A DNA stretch of 64,000 bases. Source: Haloarcula argentinensis DSM 12282 (GTDB lineage Archaea; Halobacteriota; Halobacteria; Halobacteriales; Haloarculaceae). The translations under genes and the position numbers were made by a program. The notes under the pieces were generated by a model. That model did no database searches and was not told where the DNA came from. It saw only the letters and a program-made list of their open reading frames with translations. Position 1 is the first letter of the stretch. Each line of letters starts with the position of its first letter. The stretch spans positions 124,001 to 188,000 of the forward strand of contig AOLX01000022.1 of the NCBI GenBank assembly GCA_000336895.1, read 5' to 3'. Of the stretch, positions 32,885 through 41,255 are shown one piece after another.

Positions 32885-34008
32885 GCGGATTCGTCTTCAA
32901 CGAGAAACCCATCCAGATCGAACGTGGCGACGGTGCCTACGTCTACGACGACGACGGCACAGAGTACCTAGACATGGGCGCGTCCTACGCCTGTGTCCCG
33001 CTGGGCCACAAGCACGCGGCGGTCCAGAGCGCCGTCAGCGACCAGCTAGAGAAGATCACGTACGTCCAGGCGTCGTACCCGAACGCCGAACGGACGGCTC
33101 TGTACGACCTGCTCGCCGAAACTGCCCCGGACCCGATCGACAAGACCTGGCTCTGTAACTCCGGGACCGAGGCCAACGAGGCCGCGCTGAAGTTCGCCCG
33201 GTCGGCGACGGGCAACTCCAAGATCGTCGCGACGATGCAGGGCTTTCACGGCCGGACGATGGGCGCGCTGGCGACCACGTGGAAGAACAAGTACAAGAAA
33301 CCCTACGAGCCGCTCATCGGCGACGTGGAGTTCGTCCCCTACGACGACAGCGAGGCGCTCGACGAGGCCGTCGACGAGGATACCGCCGCGTTCATCGTCG
33401 AACCCGTTCAGGGCGAGGGCGGCATCAACCCAACCTCGGACAGCTACCTCGAAGACGCCCGTGAGATCACCGAGGACGCCGGGGCCGCGCTCATCTTCGA
33501 TGAGGTCCAGACCGGAATGGGCCGGACCGGTGCGCTGTGGAACTCCCAGCGCGCCGCCGTCGCGCCGGACATGATAACCGCGGCGAAGGGGCTCGGTAAC
33601 GGCCTCCCCATCGGGGCGACGCTGTGCCGGGACTGGATCGCTGAGAACTACGGCTCCCACGCCTCGACGTTCTCCGGCGGGCCGGTCATCTCAGCAGCCG
33701 CCGGCGCAACAGTCTCGACCATCATCGAGGACTCAGTACCCGGGAACGCCGCTGTCATCGGCGACTACCTCCTGACCGAACTGGAAGCGGCTATCGGTGA
33801 TGACGTGCGGGACATCCGTGGTGAGGGGCTGATGATCGGCGTCGAGGTCGGCCGCGGCGCGAACGCGGCGCTGAAAAAGCTCGCGTTGAACCATCAGGTG
33901 CTCGCGCTGCCGGCCGGCCGCACGGTTATCCGCCTGCTCCCGCCCCTGACAATTGACAAGGACCACGCCGACGCCGTCGTCGACGCAATGACGGAGGTGG
34001 TGAGATGA
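32881..34008 (+). CDS. argD: LysW-ornithine/aminoadipate-semialdehyde aminotransferase (ArgD/LysJ)
   Basis: This class III PLP aminotransferase converts the carrier-bound glutamate semialdehyde to carrier-bound ornithine. The 375 residues include NSGTEANEAALKFAR, GFHGRTMGALATTWK, VEPVQGEGGINP, IFDEVQTGMGRTGALW and the PLP lysine in TAAKGLGNGLPIGA. The N terminus lacks a long extension, as in other archaeal members. The start overlaps argB and the stop overlaps argE (ATGA), a translationally linked chain. Confidence 0.95.
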   Translation: MSGFVFNEKPIQIERGDGAYVYDDDGTEYLDMGASYACVPLGHKHAAVQSAVSDQLEKITYVQASYPNAERTALYDLLAETAPDPIDKTWLCNSGTEANEAALKFARSATGNSKIVATMQGFHGRTMGALATTWKNKYKKPYEPLIGDVEFVPYDDSEALDEAVDEDTAAFIVEPVQGEGGINPTSDSYLEDAREITEDAGAALIFDEVQTGMGRTGALWNSQRAAVAPDMITAAKGLGNGLPIGATLCRDWIAENYGSHASTFSGGPVISAAAGATVSTIIEDSVPGNAAVIGDYLLTELEAAIGDDVRDIRGEGLMIGVEVGRGANAALKKLALNHQVLALPAGRTVIRLLPPLTIDKDHADAVVDAMTEVVR

Positions 34009-35066
34009 GCGAAGCCGCAACGCCTGAGGCCGACACCGAGGCACGTGACCTGCTCGAAGCTGTCGTCCGTATCCCGTCGGTCTCGCGGAACGAGGCGGAG
34101 GCGGCCCAGCGGCTGGTCGAGTTCTTCGAGGCACACGGCCGCGAGGCGTGGCTCGACGAGGTCGGCAACGTCCGCGCGCCCGCAGATGACGGCGTCCTGC
34201 TCACCTCTCACATCGACACCGTCCCGGGCGACATCCCGGTTCGCGTCGAGGAGGACGATGAGGGTGACGTGCTCTGGGGCCGCGGCAGCGTCGACGCGAA
34301 GGGGCCGCTGTGTGCGATGGCCGTCGCGGCCGTCCGCACCGGAGCCTCCTTCGTCGGCGTCGTCGGCGAGGAAGTCGACTCGAAAGGCGCTCGATTCCTC
34401 GTCGAGGACCGCGAGTCGGAACCTGGTGCCGTCATCAACGGCGAGCCCTCCGGCTGGGAGGGCATCACGCTGGGCTATCGTGGCCTGCTGGCTGGAACCT
34501 ACGTCGCCACCAGCGAGTCCGGCCACTCCTCGCGCCCGGAGAACAACGCCATTCAGGACGCGATCGACTGGTGGTCGTCGGTTGACGACGAGTTCGCCAC
34601 CGATGAGTGGCACCCCGTCTTCGAGCGCGTCACCTGCAAGCCGGTCGACTTCAAGGGCGGCACGTCGAGCGACGGGCTATCCGTCGAGGCGACGATGAAC
34701 GTCCAGCTGCGAGTCCCGCCGGAGTACAGCACCGACGAGATCCGGGAAATCGCAGACGGGTTCTTGGAGAACGGCACGGTCAACTGGGACGACAAGGTCG
34801 AGCCAGTGATGCAGAGCCCCCGAACCAGCGCCGCCCGGGCGTTCCGGGCCGCAATCCGGCAGCAGGGCGGCGAGCCCACACTGCTTCGCAAGACCGGCAC
34901 CAGCGACATGAACGTCTACGCGAAGACGTGGGACTGTCCGATGGTGACCTACGGTCCCGGCGACTCGGACCTCGACCACGCACCGAACGAGCACCTCCCG
35001 CTCGACGAGTACGATCGCGCCGTTGCGGTGCTCGAAACCGCGACCGAACGCCTGCTGGAGGACTGA
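34005..35066 (+). CDS. argE: LysW-ornithine hydrolase (ArgE/LysK, M20 peptidase)
   Basis: It releases ornithine (or lysine) from the carrier LysW. The 353 residues belong to the M20 metallopeptidase family. Seen: LEAVVRIPSVSRNEAEAAQRLVEFFEAHG, LLTSHIDTVPGDIPV (first zinc ligand His), GRGSVDAKGPLCAMAVAA (shared Asp), VGEEVDSKGARFL (catalytic Glu and ligand), NGEPSGWEG and KTGTSDMNVYA near the end. The start overlaps argD. A Shine-Dalgarno GGAGGT precedes the ATG; argF follows after one base. Confidence 0.93.
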   Translation: MSEAATPEADTEARDLLEAVVRIPSVSRNEAEAAQRLVEFFEAHGREAWLDEVGNVRAPADDGVLLTSHIDTVPGDIPVRVEEDDEGDVLWGRGSVDAKGPLCAMAVAAVRTGASFVGVVGEEVDSKGARFLVEDRESEPGAVINGEPSGWEGITLGYRGLLAGTYVATSESGHSSRPENNAIQDAIDWWSSVDDEFATDEWHPVFERVTCKPVDFKGGTSSDGLSVEATMNVQLRVPPEYSTDEIREIADGFLENGTVNWDDKVEPVMQSPRTSAARAFRAAIRQQGGEPTLLRKTGTSDMNVYAKTWDCPMVTYGPGDSDLDHAPNEHLPLDEYDRAVAVLETATERLLED

Positions 35067-35067
35067 C

Positions 35068-35964
35068 ATGGACATACTCGATGTCGACGACCTCACGACC
35101 GACGAACTGACGACCGTCCTCGACCGCGCCGCGGCCATCAAAGCCGACCACGGCGAGGGGAGTCAGAGTGACCTGCTCGATCAGCAGACGCTCGGCATGA
35201 TATTCGAGAAGCCGTCGACACGGACCCGGGTCTCCTTCGAAACGGGGATGACGCAACTGGGCGGCCACGCCGTGTTCCTCGGCCCCGACGACATCCATCT
35301 GGGCCATGGCGAACCGGTCAAGGACACCGCCCGCGCGCTCGGCCGGTACGTCGATTTCATCATGGCCCGCGTGTTCGACCACGCCGACGCGGAGGAGCTG
35401 GCCGAATACGCCGAAGTCCCAGTCATTAACGGCCTGACCGACGACGCTCACCCCTGCCAGACGCTCGCCGACCTACTGACCATCCGTGAGCAGTTCGGCG
35501 ACTTTGAGGACGTTTCCGTGGCGTGGGTCGGCGACGGTAACAACGTCTGCCAGTCCTTCGTCATCGGCGCAGCGATGGTCGGGCTGGACCTCACTGTCGC
35601 CACGCCGGAAGGCTACGGCATCGCCGACGACGTGGCCGACCGCGCCGCCGCTTTCGGCAACGCGCCTGAGACGACCCACGATCCCGAAGCCGCCGTCGCC
35701 GACGCCGACGTGGTGTACTCCGATGTGTGGGTCAGCATGGGGCAGGAGGACCAGCGCGGCCAGAAACTCGAAGATTTCGAGGGCTTCCAGATCACGACGA
35801 ATCTTCTCGGAGACCGTCCGTTCATGCACTGCCTCCCCGCCCACCGCGGCGAGGAGGTCACCGACGACGCCATCGAATCGGAGAACGCCGTTGTCTGGGA
35901 CCAGGCGGAGAACCGCCTGCACGCCCAGAAAGGGCTGCTCGTGTGGTTGTCCGAGCAGGCGTAG
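35068..35964 (+). CDS. argF: Ornithine carbamoyltransferase
   Basis: It makes citrulline from ornithine and carbamoyl phosphate, feeding ArgG. The 298 residues include the carbamoyl phosphate motif FEKPSTRTRVSFE, GRYVDFIMARVFDH, NGLTDDAHPCQTLADLL (HPCQ), WVGDGNNVCQSF, VWVSMGQED and HCLPAHRGEEV. The C terminus is QKGLLVWLSEQA. The ATG at 35068 is one base after the argE stop with GGAGGA upstream. The last 67 bases of the gene are repeated with four changes at 36063-36129, outside any gene. Confidence 0.96.
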   Translation: MDILDVDDLTTDELTTVLDRAAAIKADHGEGSQSDLLDQQTLGMIFEKPSTRTRVSFETGMTQLGGHAVFLGPDDIHLGHGEPVKDTARALGRYVDFIMARVFDHADAEELAEYAEVPVINGLTDDAHPCQTLADLLTIREQFGDFEDVSVAWVGDGNNVCQSFVIGAAMVGLDLTVATPEGYGIADDVADRAAAFGNAPETTHDPEAAVADADVVYSDVWVSMGQEDQRGQKLEDFEGFQITTNLLGDRPFMHCLPAHRGEEVTDDAIESENAVVWDQAENRLHAQKGLLVWLSEQA

Positions 35965-35967
35965 GCC

Positions 35968-36056
35968 CGTCCCGAGCGGAGTGAGGGACGCCTTTTTCCC
36001 CACGTTTTTGCGCGAGTGGTCGTGAACGTAGTGAACGACCCGACGCGGAAAAAGTG
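35968..36056. repeat. Structured terminator-like intergenic repeat, copy B (after argF)
   Basis: A 5-bp GTCCC/GGGAC hairpin (35969-35973/35985-35989) comes first, then CGCCTTTTTCC, CCACGTTTTTG, a hairpin GGTCGT/ACGACC (36018-36023/36035-36040), and GCGGAAAAAGTGG. It follows the argF stop by four bases, so the first T-tract is a likely terminator of the arg operon. Confidence 0.65.
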
Positions 36057-36062
36057 GCTGCC

Positions 36063-36129
36063 GGACCAGGCGGAGAACCGCCTGCACGCCCAGAAGGGGC
36101 TGCTCGTGTGGCTGGCTGAGCAGGCGTAG
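36063..36129 (+). pseudogene. Duplicated argF 3' end
   Basis: These 67 bases match 35898-35964, the end of argF including its stop, at 63 positions. The changes are AAA to AAG, TTG to CTG, and TCC to GCT, so the encoded ending reads WLAEQA instead of WLSEQA. It has no start or upstream coding part. It lies between terminator-like repeats B and C, a leftover of recombination or of insertion with duplication. Confidence 0.85.
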
Positions 36130-36173
36130 ATCGTCTGGCGGTCGACATATCCGCAGCCTTCGGCCGCGGTTCC

Positions 36174-36270
36174 CGGAATCGCCGCAATGCGGCGATTCCG
36201 CCTTTTTCGCCCACGTTTTTCGGCGGGGGTTGAGGGCGCGTAGCGCCCGAACCCCCGTGGAAAAAGGTGG
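36174..36270. repeat. Structured terminator-like intergenic repeat, copy C (after SDR gene)
   Basis: A perfect 12-bp hairpin (36174-36185/36189-36200) comes first, then GCCTTTTTCGCCCACGTTTTT, a two-part hairpin CGGGGGTT/AACCCCCG (36224-36231/36250-36257) with an inner GGGCGC/GCGCCC (36234-36239/36243-36248), and GTGGAAAAAGGTGG. On the minus strand the SDR stop is followed by CCACCTTTTTCCACG, as after polB. Confidence 0.7.
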
Positions 36271-36274
36271 TGGG

Positions 36275-37018
36275 CTAGAAGTGCTCGAACTTGTCCCGGC
36301 GGAACACGTCGATGCTGTTGATAGTGGTCGGAGGCTCCTGTTGAATAGCGAAAGCGATGGCGTCGGCTACCTCTTCGGGTTCGGTCACTTCGCCCGGTTC
36401 GAACCGCTCGTTGAACGCCGTTCCGTCCTCGGAGCCAAACTCCGACCGAACCTCTGAAGGATTGACCACGGTGACGCCGATGTCGTCGTCGCCGACCTGA
36501 CCAGCGAGGCTGTGGGCGAAGCCACGGAGCCACCACTTCGTCGCGGCGTAGACGGGGTTGAATGGCCGGGGATATTGTCCAGCGAAGCTACCGACGAACA
36601 CCAGCGAGCCCGCCCCCTCTCGGAGATGCGGCAGTGACTCGCGGGCGGTGTAGAACGCGCCGTCGACGTTGACATTCATCATCGTCCGGTACTGCTCGTC
36701 GGACAGCGTCTCAACGTCCGAGCCGCGGCCGACGCCGGCGTTGACGACGACGCCGTTGAGCGAGCCGAGTGTGTCGACGGTGGACTCGACGGCGGCCGTG
36801 ACCTGTGCCGGGTCGCTGACATCGGCTGGCACGACGTGGGTGCCGACGGTGTGCTCGGCGGCAATCTCGTCTGCCAGTTCGGTGAGGCGGTCTTCCCGGC
36901 GGGCGACCAGTGCCACATCGGCCCCGTCCCGTGCCAGCTTTCTGACGGTCGCCGCGCCGATACCCGAACTCGCTCCAGTGACAAGCACGGCTGTCTCTGA
37001 GAGTGGTCCCGAATCCAT
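36275..37018 (-). CDS. Short-chain dehydrogenase/reductase
   Basis: This 247-residue classical SDR has TGASSGIGAATVRKLA (NADP-binding Gly motif), VVNAGVG (NAG), LVFVGSFAG (catalytic Ser) and the YAATKWW motif (Tyr and Lys). The acidic SDR core is complete. An Arg pair after the first strand (ARREDR) favours NADPH. Substrate unknown. It ends near repeat C; upstream lies a divergent-free stretch before the phosphoribosyltransferase gene on the same strand. The ATG at 37018 gives MDSGPLSETAVLVTGA, slightly extended but normal. Confidence 0.88.
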   Translation of the reverse strand: MDSGPLSETAVLVTGASSGIGAATVRKLARDGADVALVARREDRLTELADEIAAEHTVGTHVVPADVSDPAQVTAAVESTVDTLGSLNGVVVNAGVGRGSDVETLSDEQYRTMMNVNVDGAFYTARESLPHLREGAGSLVFVGSFAGQYPRPFNPVYAATKWWLRGFAHSLAGQVGDDDIGVTVVNPSEVRSEFGSEDGTAFNERFEPGEVTEPEEVADAIAFAIQQEPPTTINSIDVFRRDKFEHF

Positions 37019-37095
37019 GGTCGGACCTACGGGCGTCTCGTGATTAGCGTTTGGGCCGAGCGTGTAACGCCGTGGTGGTGGGCGACCACCGCGAG

Positions 37096-38073
37096 TCAGA
37101 GGAAGACCGACGAGGCCCGCTTGACGAAGTCGACGGGGTCTGACCTGAGCTGATCGACGTACCTTAGCGGGTCGGATTTGACGGCCTCGATGGACATCCG
37201 ACCGTTTCTGGCGACGCGGTTCAGATACCCTTGCTGGAGCATCCGGTTTTGCTCCTTGCTGTAGACGGGTTTGCTCGTCTGCATGGCGATCGTCCGCGCT
37301 TGGGAGTGGGAGCTTTCGATGAACAGCTTAGCGTCTGAGGACTGGTACACCTCGGCCTTGTACTGGCCGTGGTTACCCGCAGCGACCCGCGTGGCCTTGT
37401 CTGGGTACTGCATCATCACCAGTTCGTCGTACTCGATCCCGTGTTCGTCAAGCCAGGCGACAGTCTCGCTACGGTACTTCTCCAGCCGACAGGTAACGAT
37501 CTTCCCGATCTCCACCGAGGGAACACAGATCGGATCGACAGTCGAAATAAACTCCCGGTATTTCGGCCCGTCGTCGTTCTCTTCCGGCGTCGGGTCGCGA
37601 CAGAGGATGCCGTCTAGGTCAACACAGGAATCCACGAGGAAGTCGTGGTGCATCATGTTCCACTCGAACACCCTCGGGAACGCCAGGGTCTGGGCGTACG
37701 TATCGACGAACCGCTCGGAACCCTCGTCAACGTACACAGCGCCGTAGTACACGTCCGCGGACAGATCCAGGCCGTCGATCGTCGACTGCGCGGTGGTCAT
37801 TTCGCTGCCGGTGTAGACGGTGTCGTCGACGACGAGTATCGTCGAGAACTCCGAGAGGTCGAACTCACCGTCGTACCGCTCACCCGTCTGTAGGAGTCTG
37901 CCATCCCGCAATCCGTCGATATCCGTCATCGGGAGATTGAGATGCAGCGAAAGTAAGTTTGACACTAGCATTCCGCTTCTGGGTATTCCGACGATCAGAT
38001 CCAAGTCGTCTGGTAGATCGACGATCCACTCCTGCGTATCAGCACTGAGGTGGTCGAAACTCCTGTAATTCAT
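37096..38073 (-). CDS. Phosphoribosyltransferase-domain protein fused to an HAD-like domain
   Basis: The 325 residues have two parts. The N-terminal 120 form a type I phosphoribosyltransferase fold with IVGIPRSGML and the PRPP-binding ILVVDDTVYTGSEMT. The middle starts VDSCVDLDGILCRDPTPEEND, an HAD-like DxDGxL motif, followed by a region with VTCRLEKYRSETVAWLDEHGIEYDELVMMQYPDK, as in HAD-type phosphatases. The C terminus is short and basic. Such fusions occur in surface-polysaccharide and mobile-gene settings. The neighbourhood is AT-rich and the protein is less acidic than its neighbours, which suggests acquisition. Substrate unknown. Confidence 0.75.
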   Translation of the reverse strand: MNYRSFDHLSADTQEWIVDLPDDLDLIVGIPRSGMLVSNLLSLHLNLPMTDIDGLRDGRLLQTGERYDGEFDLSEFSTILVVDDTVYTGSEMTTAQSTIDGLDLSADVYYGAVYVDEGSERFVDTYAQTLAFPRVFEWNMMHHDFLVDSCVDLDGILCRDPTPEENDDGPKYREFISTVDPICVPSVEIGKIVTCRLEKYRSETVAWLDEHGIEYDELVMMQYPDKATRVAAGNHGQYKAEVYQSSDAKLFIESSHSQARTIAMQTSKPVYSKEQNRMLQQGYLNRVARNGRMSIEAVKSDPLRYVDQLRSDPVDFVKRASSVFL

Positions 38074-38512
38074 TGGTTTCTGGGATCGGGAAGTATTAGC
38101 ATCCTCATCGTAGCTCGGACACCACGATGAGAAATACGCTTACTTCTTTTTAAGTGACACTAGTCAGCGAGTATTAATGCTTTTGATTTGTAACTCGTTG
38201 AGATATTATTTTAGAAGAGAACGTCCGTTCGTCAAGTCCCATTCCGTTCCGGGGATATTTCCACCTGAAACAGTACCCTTTCCCATGGGGTTGTCAATAT
38301 CTCCTACAGTACTCGCAACCGTCGGGCTTGAGAGCTGGCGCGTCCGGCTGAAAAAGTGGACTTTTTGATATATCCTGGAGCGGGTTTCGTAATCAGCCTT
38401 TCAGGACACCGTCGGCGGTTCGGAATCGGATGGACGCGGACAGTGACGACTCCGTCGCGGTGAGGTTGAGGTAACGACCCAGTTTATCCGGGTCGGAATA
38501 ATACAGAGGGGT
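38074..38512. other. AT-rich intergenic region
   Basis: This 439-base stretch is clearly AT-richer than its surroundings (for example GAGATATTATTTTAGAAGAG). It contains the minus-strand promoter of the phosphoribosyltransferase gene (TAATAC near 38094), an ORB-like core at 38258-38274, a compact palindrome AAAAAGTGGACTTTTT (38351-38366) that looks like a terminator, and the TATA box of the next gene. A 63-residue frame at 38177-38368 has no protein-like signature. Confidence 0.5.
38482..38489 (+). promoter_or_regulatory. TATA box of the HTH regulator gene
   Basis: GTTTATCC is centred 27 bases before the ATG at 38513, implying a leaderless transcript. Confidence 0.5.
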
Positions 38513-38902
38513 ATGTCTGTCAACCCATCTCCGGACCAGTTTCACGACCTGATGGTGGACGACGAACCGACCCTCTCGGACGTGATGGCCTGTGTTTTCG
38601 GCGTTCAAGAACACGAGGTACGGACGTATCAGACATTGCTTGAGACTCCTGCAAGCACTGTCGAGGAACTCGCTGACGAACTCGGTCGGGACCGCTCGAA
38701 CATCAACCGATCGCTGTCGACGCTCCGCGAGAAAGGGCTCGCGACGCGCAAACGGCGACTCCTCGACGGTGGCGGCCACGTCTACCAGTACACTGCGACA
38801 CCGCTGTCGGAGGCCCGCGAGCTGATGCACGAGACCCTCGACGAATGGACTGCCGCGGTCCATCACCGTATCGACGAGTTCGACGCTAGCCACGGTGAGT
38901 GA
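38513..38902 (+). CDS. Small HTH (TrmB/winged-helix-like) regulator
   Basis: The 129 residues include a winged-helix core (about 35-105, EVRTYQTLLETPASTVEELADELGRDRSNINRSLSTLREKGLATRKRRLLDGGGHVYQYTAT), the TrmB-like DNA-binding type common in haloarchaea, with no sugar-binding domain. A C-terminal amphipathic helix may dimerise (ARELMHETLDEWTAAVHHRIDEF). The ATG follows a TATA box at leaderless spacing. Target unknown; threonine synthase downstream and the phosphoribosyltransferase gene upstream are candidates. Confidence 0.78.
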   Translation: MSVNPSPDQFHDLMVDDEPTLSDVMACVFGVQEHEVRTYQTLLETPASTVEELADELGRDRSNINRSLSTLREKGLATRKRRLLDGGGHVYQYTATPLSEARELMHETLDEWTAAVHHRIDEFDASHGE

Positions 38903-38979
38903 TAGCTGCCGCGCCGTGAGCGCTGACGGTATGGCCGACAACCGTCCGACTTTTGCCCACTGGGGGCATGGTCCCGACA

Positions 38980-40356
38980 ATGGCTGACCTGCAACTCACC
39001 GATGACGTGCCGCCGGTTGCCGACGACGGCGTCTGGCTGGCCTGCATCGAGTGTGGTGAGACGTTCGCTCCCTTCGACGAGATTCGCTACACCTGCGACC
39101 ATTGCGACGGCCTGCTTGAGGTCCGCTACGACGACCTGCCGACCTTCGACGAGTTCGAGGGGTCGGGCGTCTGGCGGTACAATGCCGCCCTGCCCTTCGA
39201 GGAGGGCGTCACGCTCCCCGAGGGTGACACGCCGCTACACGAGATGCCGCGCCTGAAGGACGACATCGGCGTCGACGCGCTCCGCGTGAAACACGAGGGG
39301 ATGAACCCCACCGGCTCGTTCAAGGACCGCGGCATGACCGTCGGTGTCCGGGTCGCCCAAGAGGTCGGTGTCGACCGACTGGCCTGTGCCTCGACGGGCA
39401 ACACATCCGCGGCACTTGCGGCCTACGGCGCTCGCGGCGGGATGGAGACGCTCGTCCTCCTGCCGGCTGGGAAGGTCGCGGCTGGCAAAATCGCTCAGGC
39501 GAGCCTCCACCGCGCGCGCATCCTCGAAGTCGACGGCAACTTCGACCAGTGTCTCGACATCGTGCAGGACCTCGCACAGCGTGGCGAGGCGTACCTCCTC
39601 AATTCGCTGAACCCCTTCCGGCTGGAGGGTCAGAAGACTATCGGGCTGGAGATCATGGAGGAGTTCTACGCCGACAACGGCGAGTACCCGGACCGCATCG
39701 TCCTGCCGGTCGGCAACGCCGGCAACACCGCGGCGCTGTACAAGTGCTTCCGCGAACTCGTCAAGGCCGGCGCGATAACCGAGGAGCAGGTGCCCAAACT
39801 CACCGGTGTGCAGGCCGAGGGAGCCGCTCCGATGGTCGAAGCCATCGAGAACGAATACGAGGACACCCGCCGCTGGGAGGACGTCGAGACCCGCGCGACC
39901 GCCATCCGCATCGGCAATCCGGTCAACGCGCCGAAGGCGCTGCCGGGCATCCGGGAGACCGGCGGCACCGCCGTCGCCGTCTCCGACGAGGAAATCACCG
40001 AAGCACAGCGCGACATCGCCGGGGAAGGCGTCGGCGTCGAACCAGCCTCTGCCGCCTCGGTTGCCGGCCTCCGGAAGCTCCGACGTGAGGGCGAGGTCGA
40101 TAGCGATGAGTCGGTCGTCTGTCTGACCACGGGCCACCTGCTCAAAGACCCCGGAGCGGCCGCAGAGGCCGGGAACGAGCCGGAGCCAGTCGCAAACAGC
40201 ACCGAGGCCGTGCTTGATCTCATCGAAGAGCCGTCGTCGATCACCGGGACGGTTCGGCGACAGGTATCGAAGGCTGCCGACGCGCCGCTGGTCCCGGCGC
40301 TGGTCGCCAGCGGCCTCGGTGTCGCGTATCTGTACCGCAAATTCCGCTCGAAGTAA
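38980..40356 (+). CDS. thrC: Threonine synthase
   Basis: This PLP enzyme converts O-phosphohomoserine to threonine. The 458 residues begin with a zinc-ribbon-like segment (CIECGETFAPFDEIRYTCDHC, about 22-42) usual in archaeal ThrC. The PLP lysine lies in NPTGSFKDRGMTVG, and the glycine-rich GNAGNTAALYK follows. The C-terminal 55 residues are extra, ending in a hydrophobic stretch (PLVPALVASGLGVAYLYRKFRSK) that may be membrane-associated. The start at 38980 (MADLQLTDD) follows a short gap after the HTH gene; an ATG at 38968 in the same frame is less likely. Confidence 0.93.
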   Translation: MADLQLTDDVPPVADDGVWLACIECGETFAPFDEIRYTCDHCDGLLEVRYDDLPTFDEFEGSGVWRYNAALPFEEGVTLPEGDTPLHEMPRLKDDIGVDALRVKHEGMNPTGSFKDRGMTVGVRVAQEVGVDRLACASTGNTSAALAAYGARGGMETLVLLPAGKVAAGKIAQASLHRARILEVDGNFDQCLDIVQDLAQRGEAYLLNSLNPFRLEGQKTIGLEIMEEFYADNGEYPDRIVLPVGNAGNTAALYKCFRELVKAGAITEEQVPKLTGVQAEGAAPMVEAIENEYEDTRRWEDVETRATAIRIGNPVNAPKALPGIRETGGTAVAVSDEEITEAQRDIAGEGVGVEPASAASVAGLRKLRREGEVDSDESVVCLTTGHLLKDPGAAAEAGNEPEPVANSTEAVLDLIEEPSSITGTVRRQVSKAADAPLVPALVASGLGVAYLYRKFRSK

Positions 40357-40491
40357 CGTTAGCGAACGGGCCGCCAACAGCGAGGCCCTGTCCGACCTTC
40401 TGGTCGAAAACTGATTGTATCGGCTCTGCGCTCGGTATTTTCCGTCTTTTACCCAGTAGAAATATCCATCTCCCCCGGGAACAGCCAGCCA

Positions 40492-40584
40492 ATGGACACA
40501 CAGACGCGAACTGCGGCACGAATGAGGGCTGCCGTCGGGCTGTCGCCTGTGCCGTGGATGCCACCGGTACGGGTGGGGCTGTGA
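40492..40584 (+). CDS. Possible 30-residue ORF before the DUF4166 gene
   Basis: ATG GAC ACA CAG ACG opens a 30-codon frame rich in Arg and Pro. Its stop overlaps the GTG start of the next gene (GTGA), the same coupling pattern seen in the arg operon. The peptide was not recognised. An upstream TTTTACCCAGTAG may serve as promoter. Could equally be chance. Confidence 0.25.
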   Translation: MDTQTRTAARMRAAVGLSPVPWMPPVRVGL

Positions 40585-41255
40585 CGGGCGTCTACGAGCG
40601 GGCGCTGGGCGAGGCCGCTGCCGACCTCCACCCGAAGGTCCGCGACCGGTATAGCCTCGCCCCAGACGACGGGATGGTCTGTGTCGGCCGCGGTGAGATG
40701 GATATCACCCGTGGAACGCTGGTACTGCCGGCGCTGTACGCGATGACGACCCAGAACATGCTGTTCCCCGAAGGTGGCGAGGACGTGCCGTTCTCAGTGA
40801 CGACGGTGGCCTACACGACGGCTGGGGGGCACGAGGCGATGACGACTCGCCGCGCATTCGACTTCGGCGACACCACCCGGCTGTTCGACTCGCTGACCGT
40901 CTGGGACGCCGAGTCAGAGCGACTGCTGGACTTTCTCGGAACACACGGCCGGGTCGCCAGCGAACTCCACCCGAGGGTCGAGGACGGGGCACTCGTGGTC
41001 GCCGGCGGCCGCCAGTGGGCTCGTCTGGGAGACCGCTACGTTCCCCTGCCGGGGCCGCTGGCCGCCGATGTCGAGGTACGTGACCGCTACGACGAAACCG
41101 ACGAACGCTACCACGTCACCGCGACCGTCGAGAACGACCTCGTGGGCCACATGCTCGGCTATCGCGGGACGTTCACGCAAGACCAGACTGCCAGCGACGG
41201 GATGCCCGATGACCTCCGAATCGTCCGCGGACTCGACCGACTCCCCCCGCGATGA
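40581..41255 (+). CDS. DUF4166 protein
   Basis: The 224 residues are recognised as DUF4166 by MTGVYERALGEAAADLHPKVRDRYSLAP and the beta-rich body (TTVAYTTAGGHEAMTTRRAFDF, EVRDRYDETDERYHVTATVENDLVGHMLGYRGTFT). The function is unknown; in bacteria the domain is found beside or fused to YndJ-type membrane proteins. The GTG at 40581 gives the family-like N terminus; a GTG at 40554 would add ten residues. It overlaps the yndJ-like gene by 4 bases. Confidence 0.8.
   Translation: MTGVYERALGEAAADLHPKVRDRYSLAPDDGMVCVGRGEMDITRGTLVLPALYAMTTQNMLFPEGGEDVPFSVTTVAYTTAGGHEAMTTRRAFDFGDTTRLFDSLTVWDAESERLLDFLGTHGRVASELHPRVEDGALVVAGGRQWARLGDRYVPLPGPLAADVEVRDRYDETDERYHVTATVENDLVGHMLGYRGTFTQDQTASDGMPDDLRIVRGLDRLPPR

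Noticed and set aside
38177..38368. 63-codon frame in the AT-rich intergenic region
   Set aside because: Composition unlike haloarchaeal proteins (basic, few Asp/Glu) and it crosses the ORB-like core and terminator-like palindrome.
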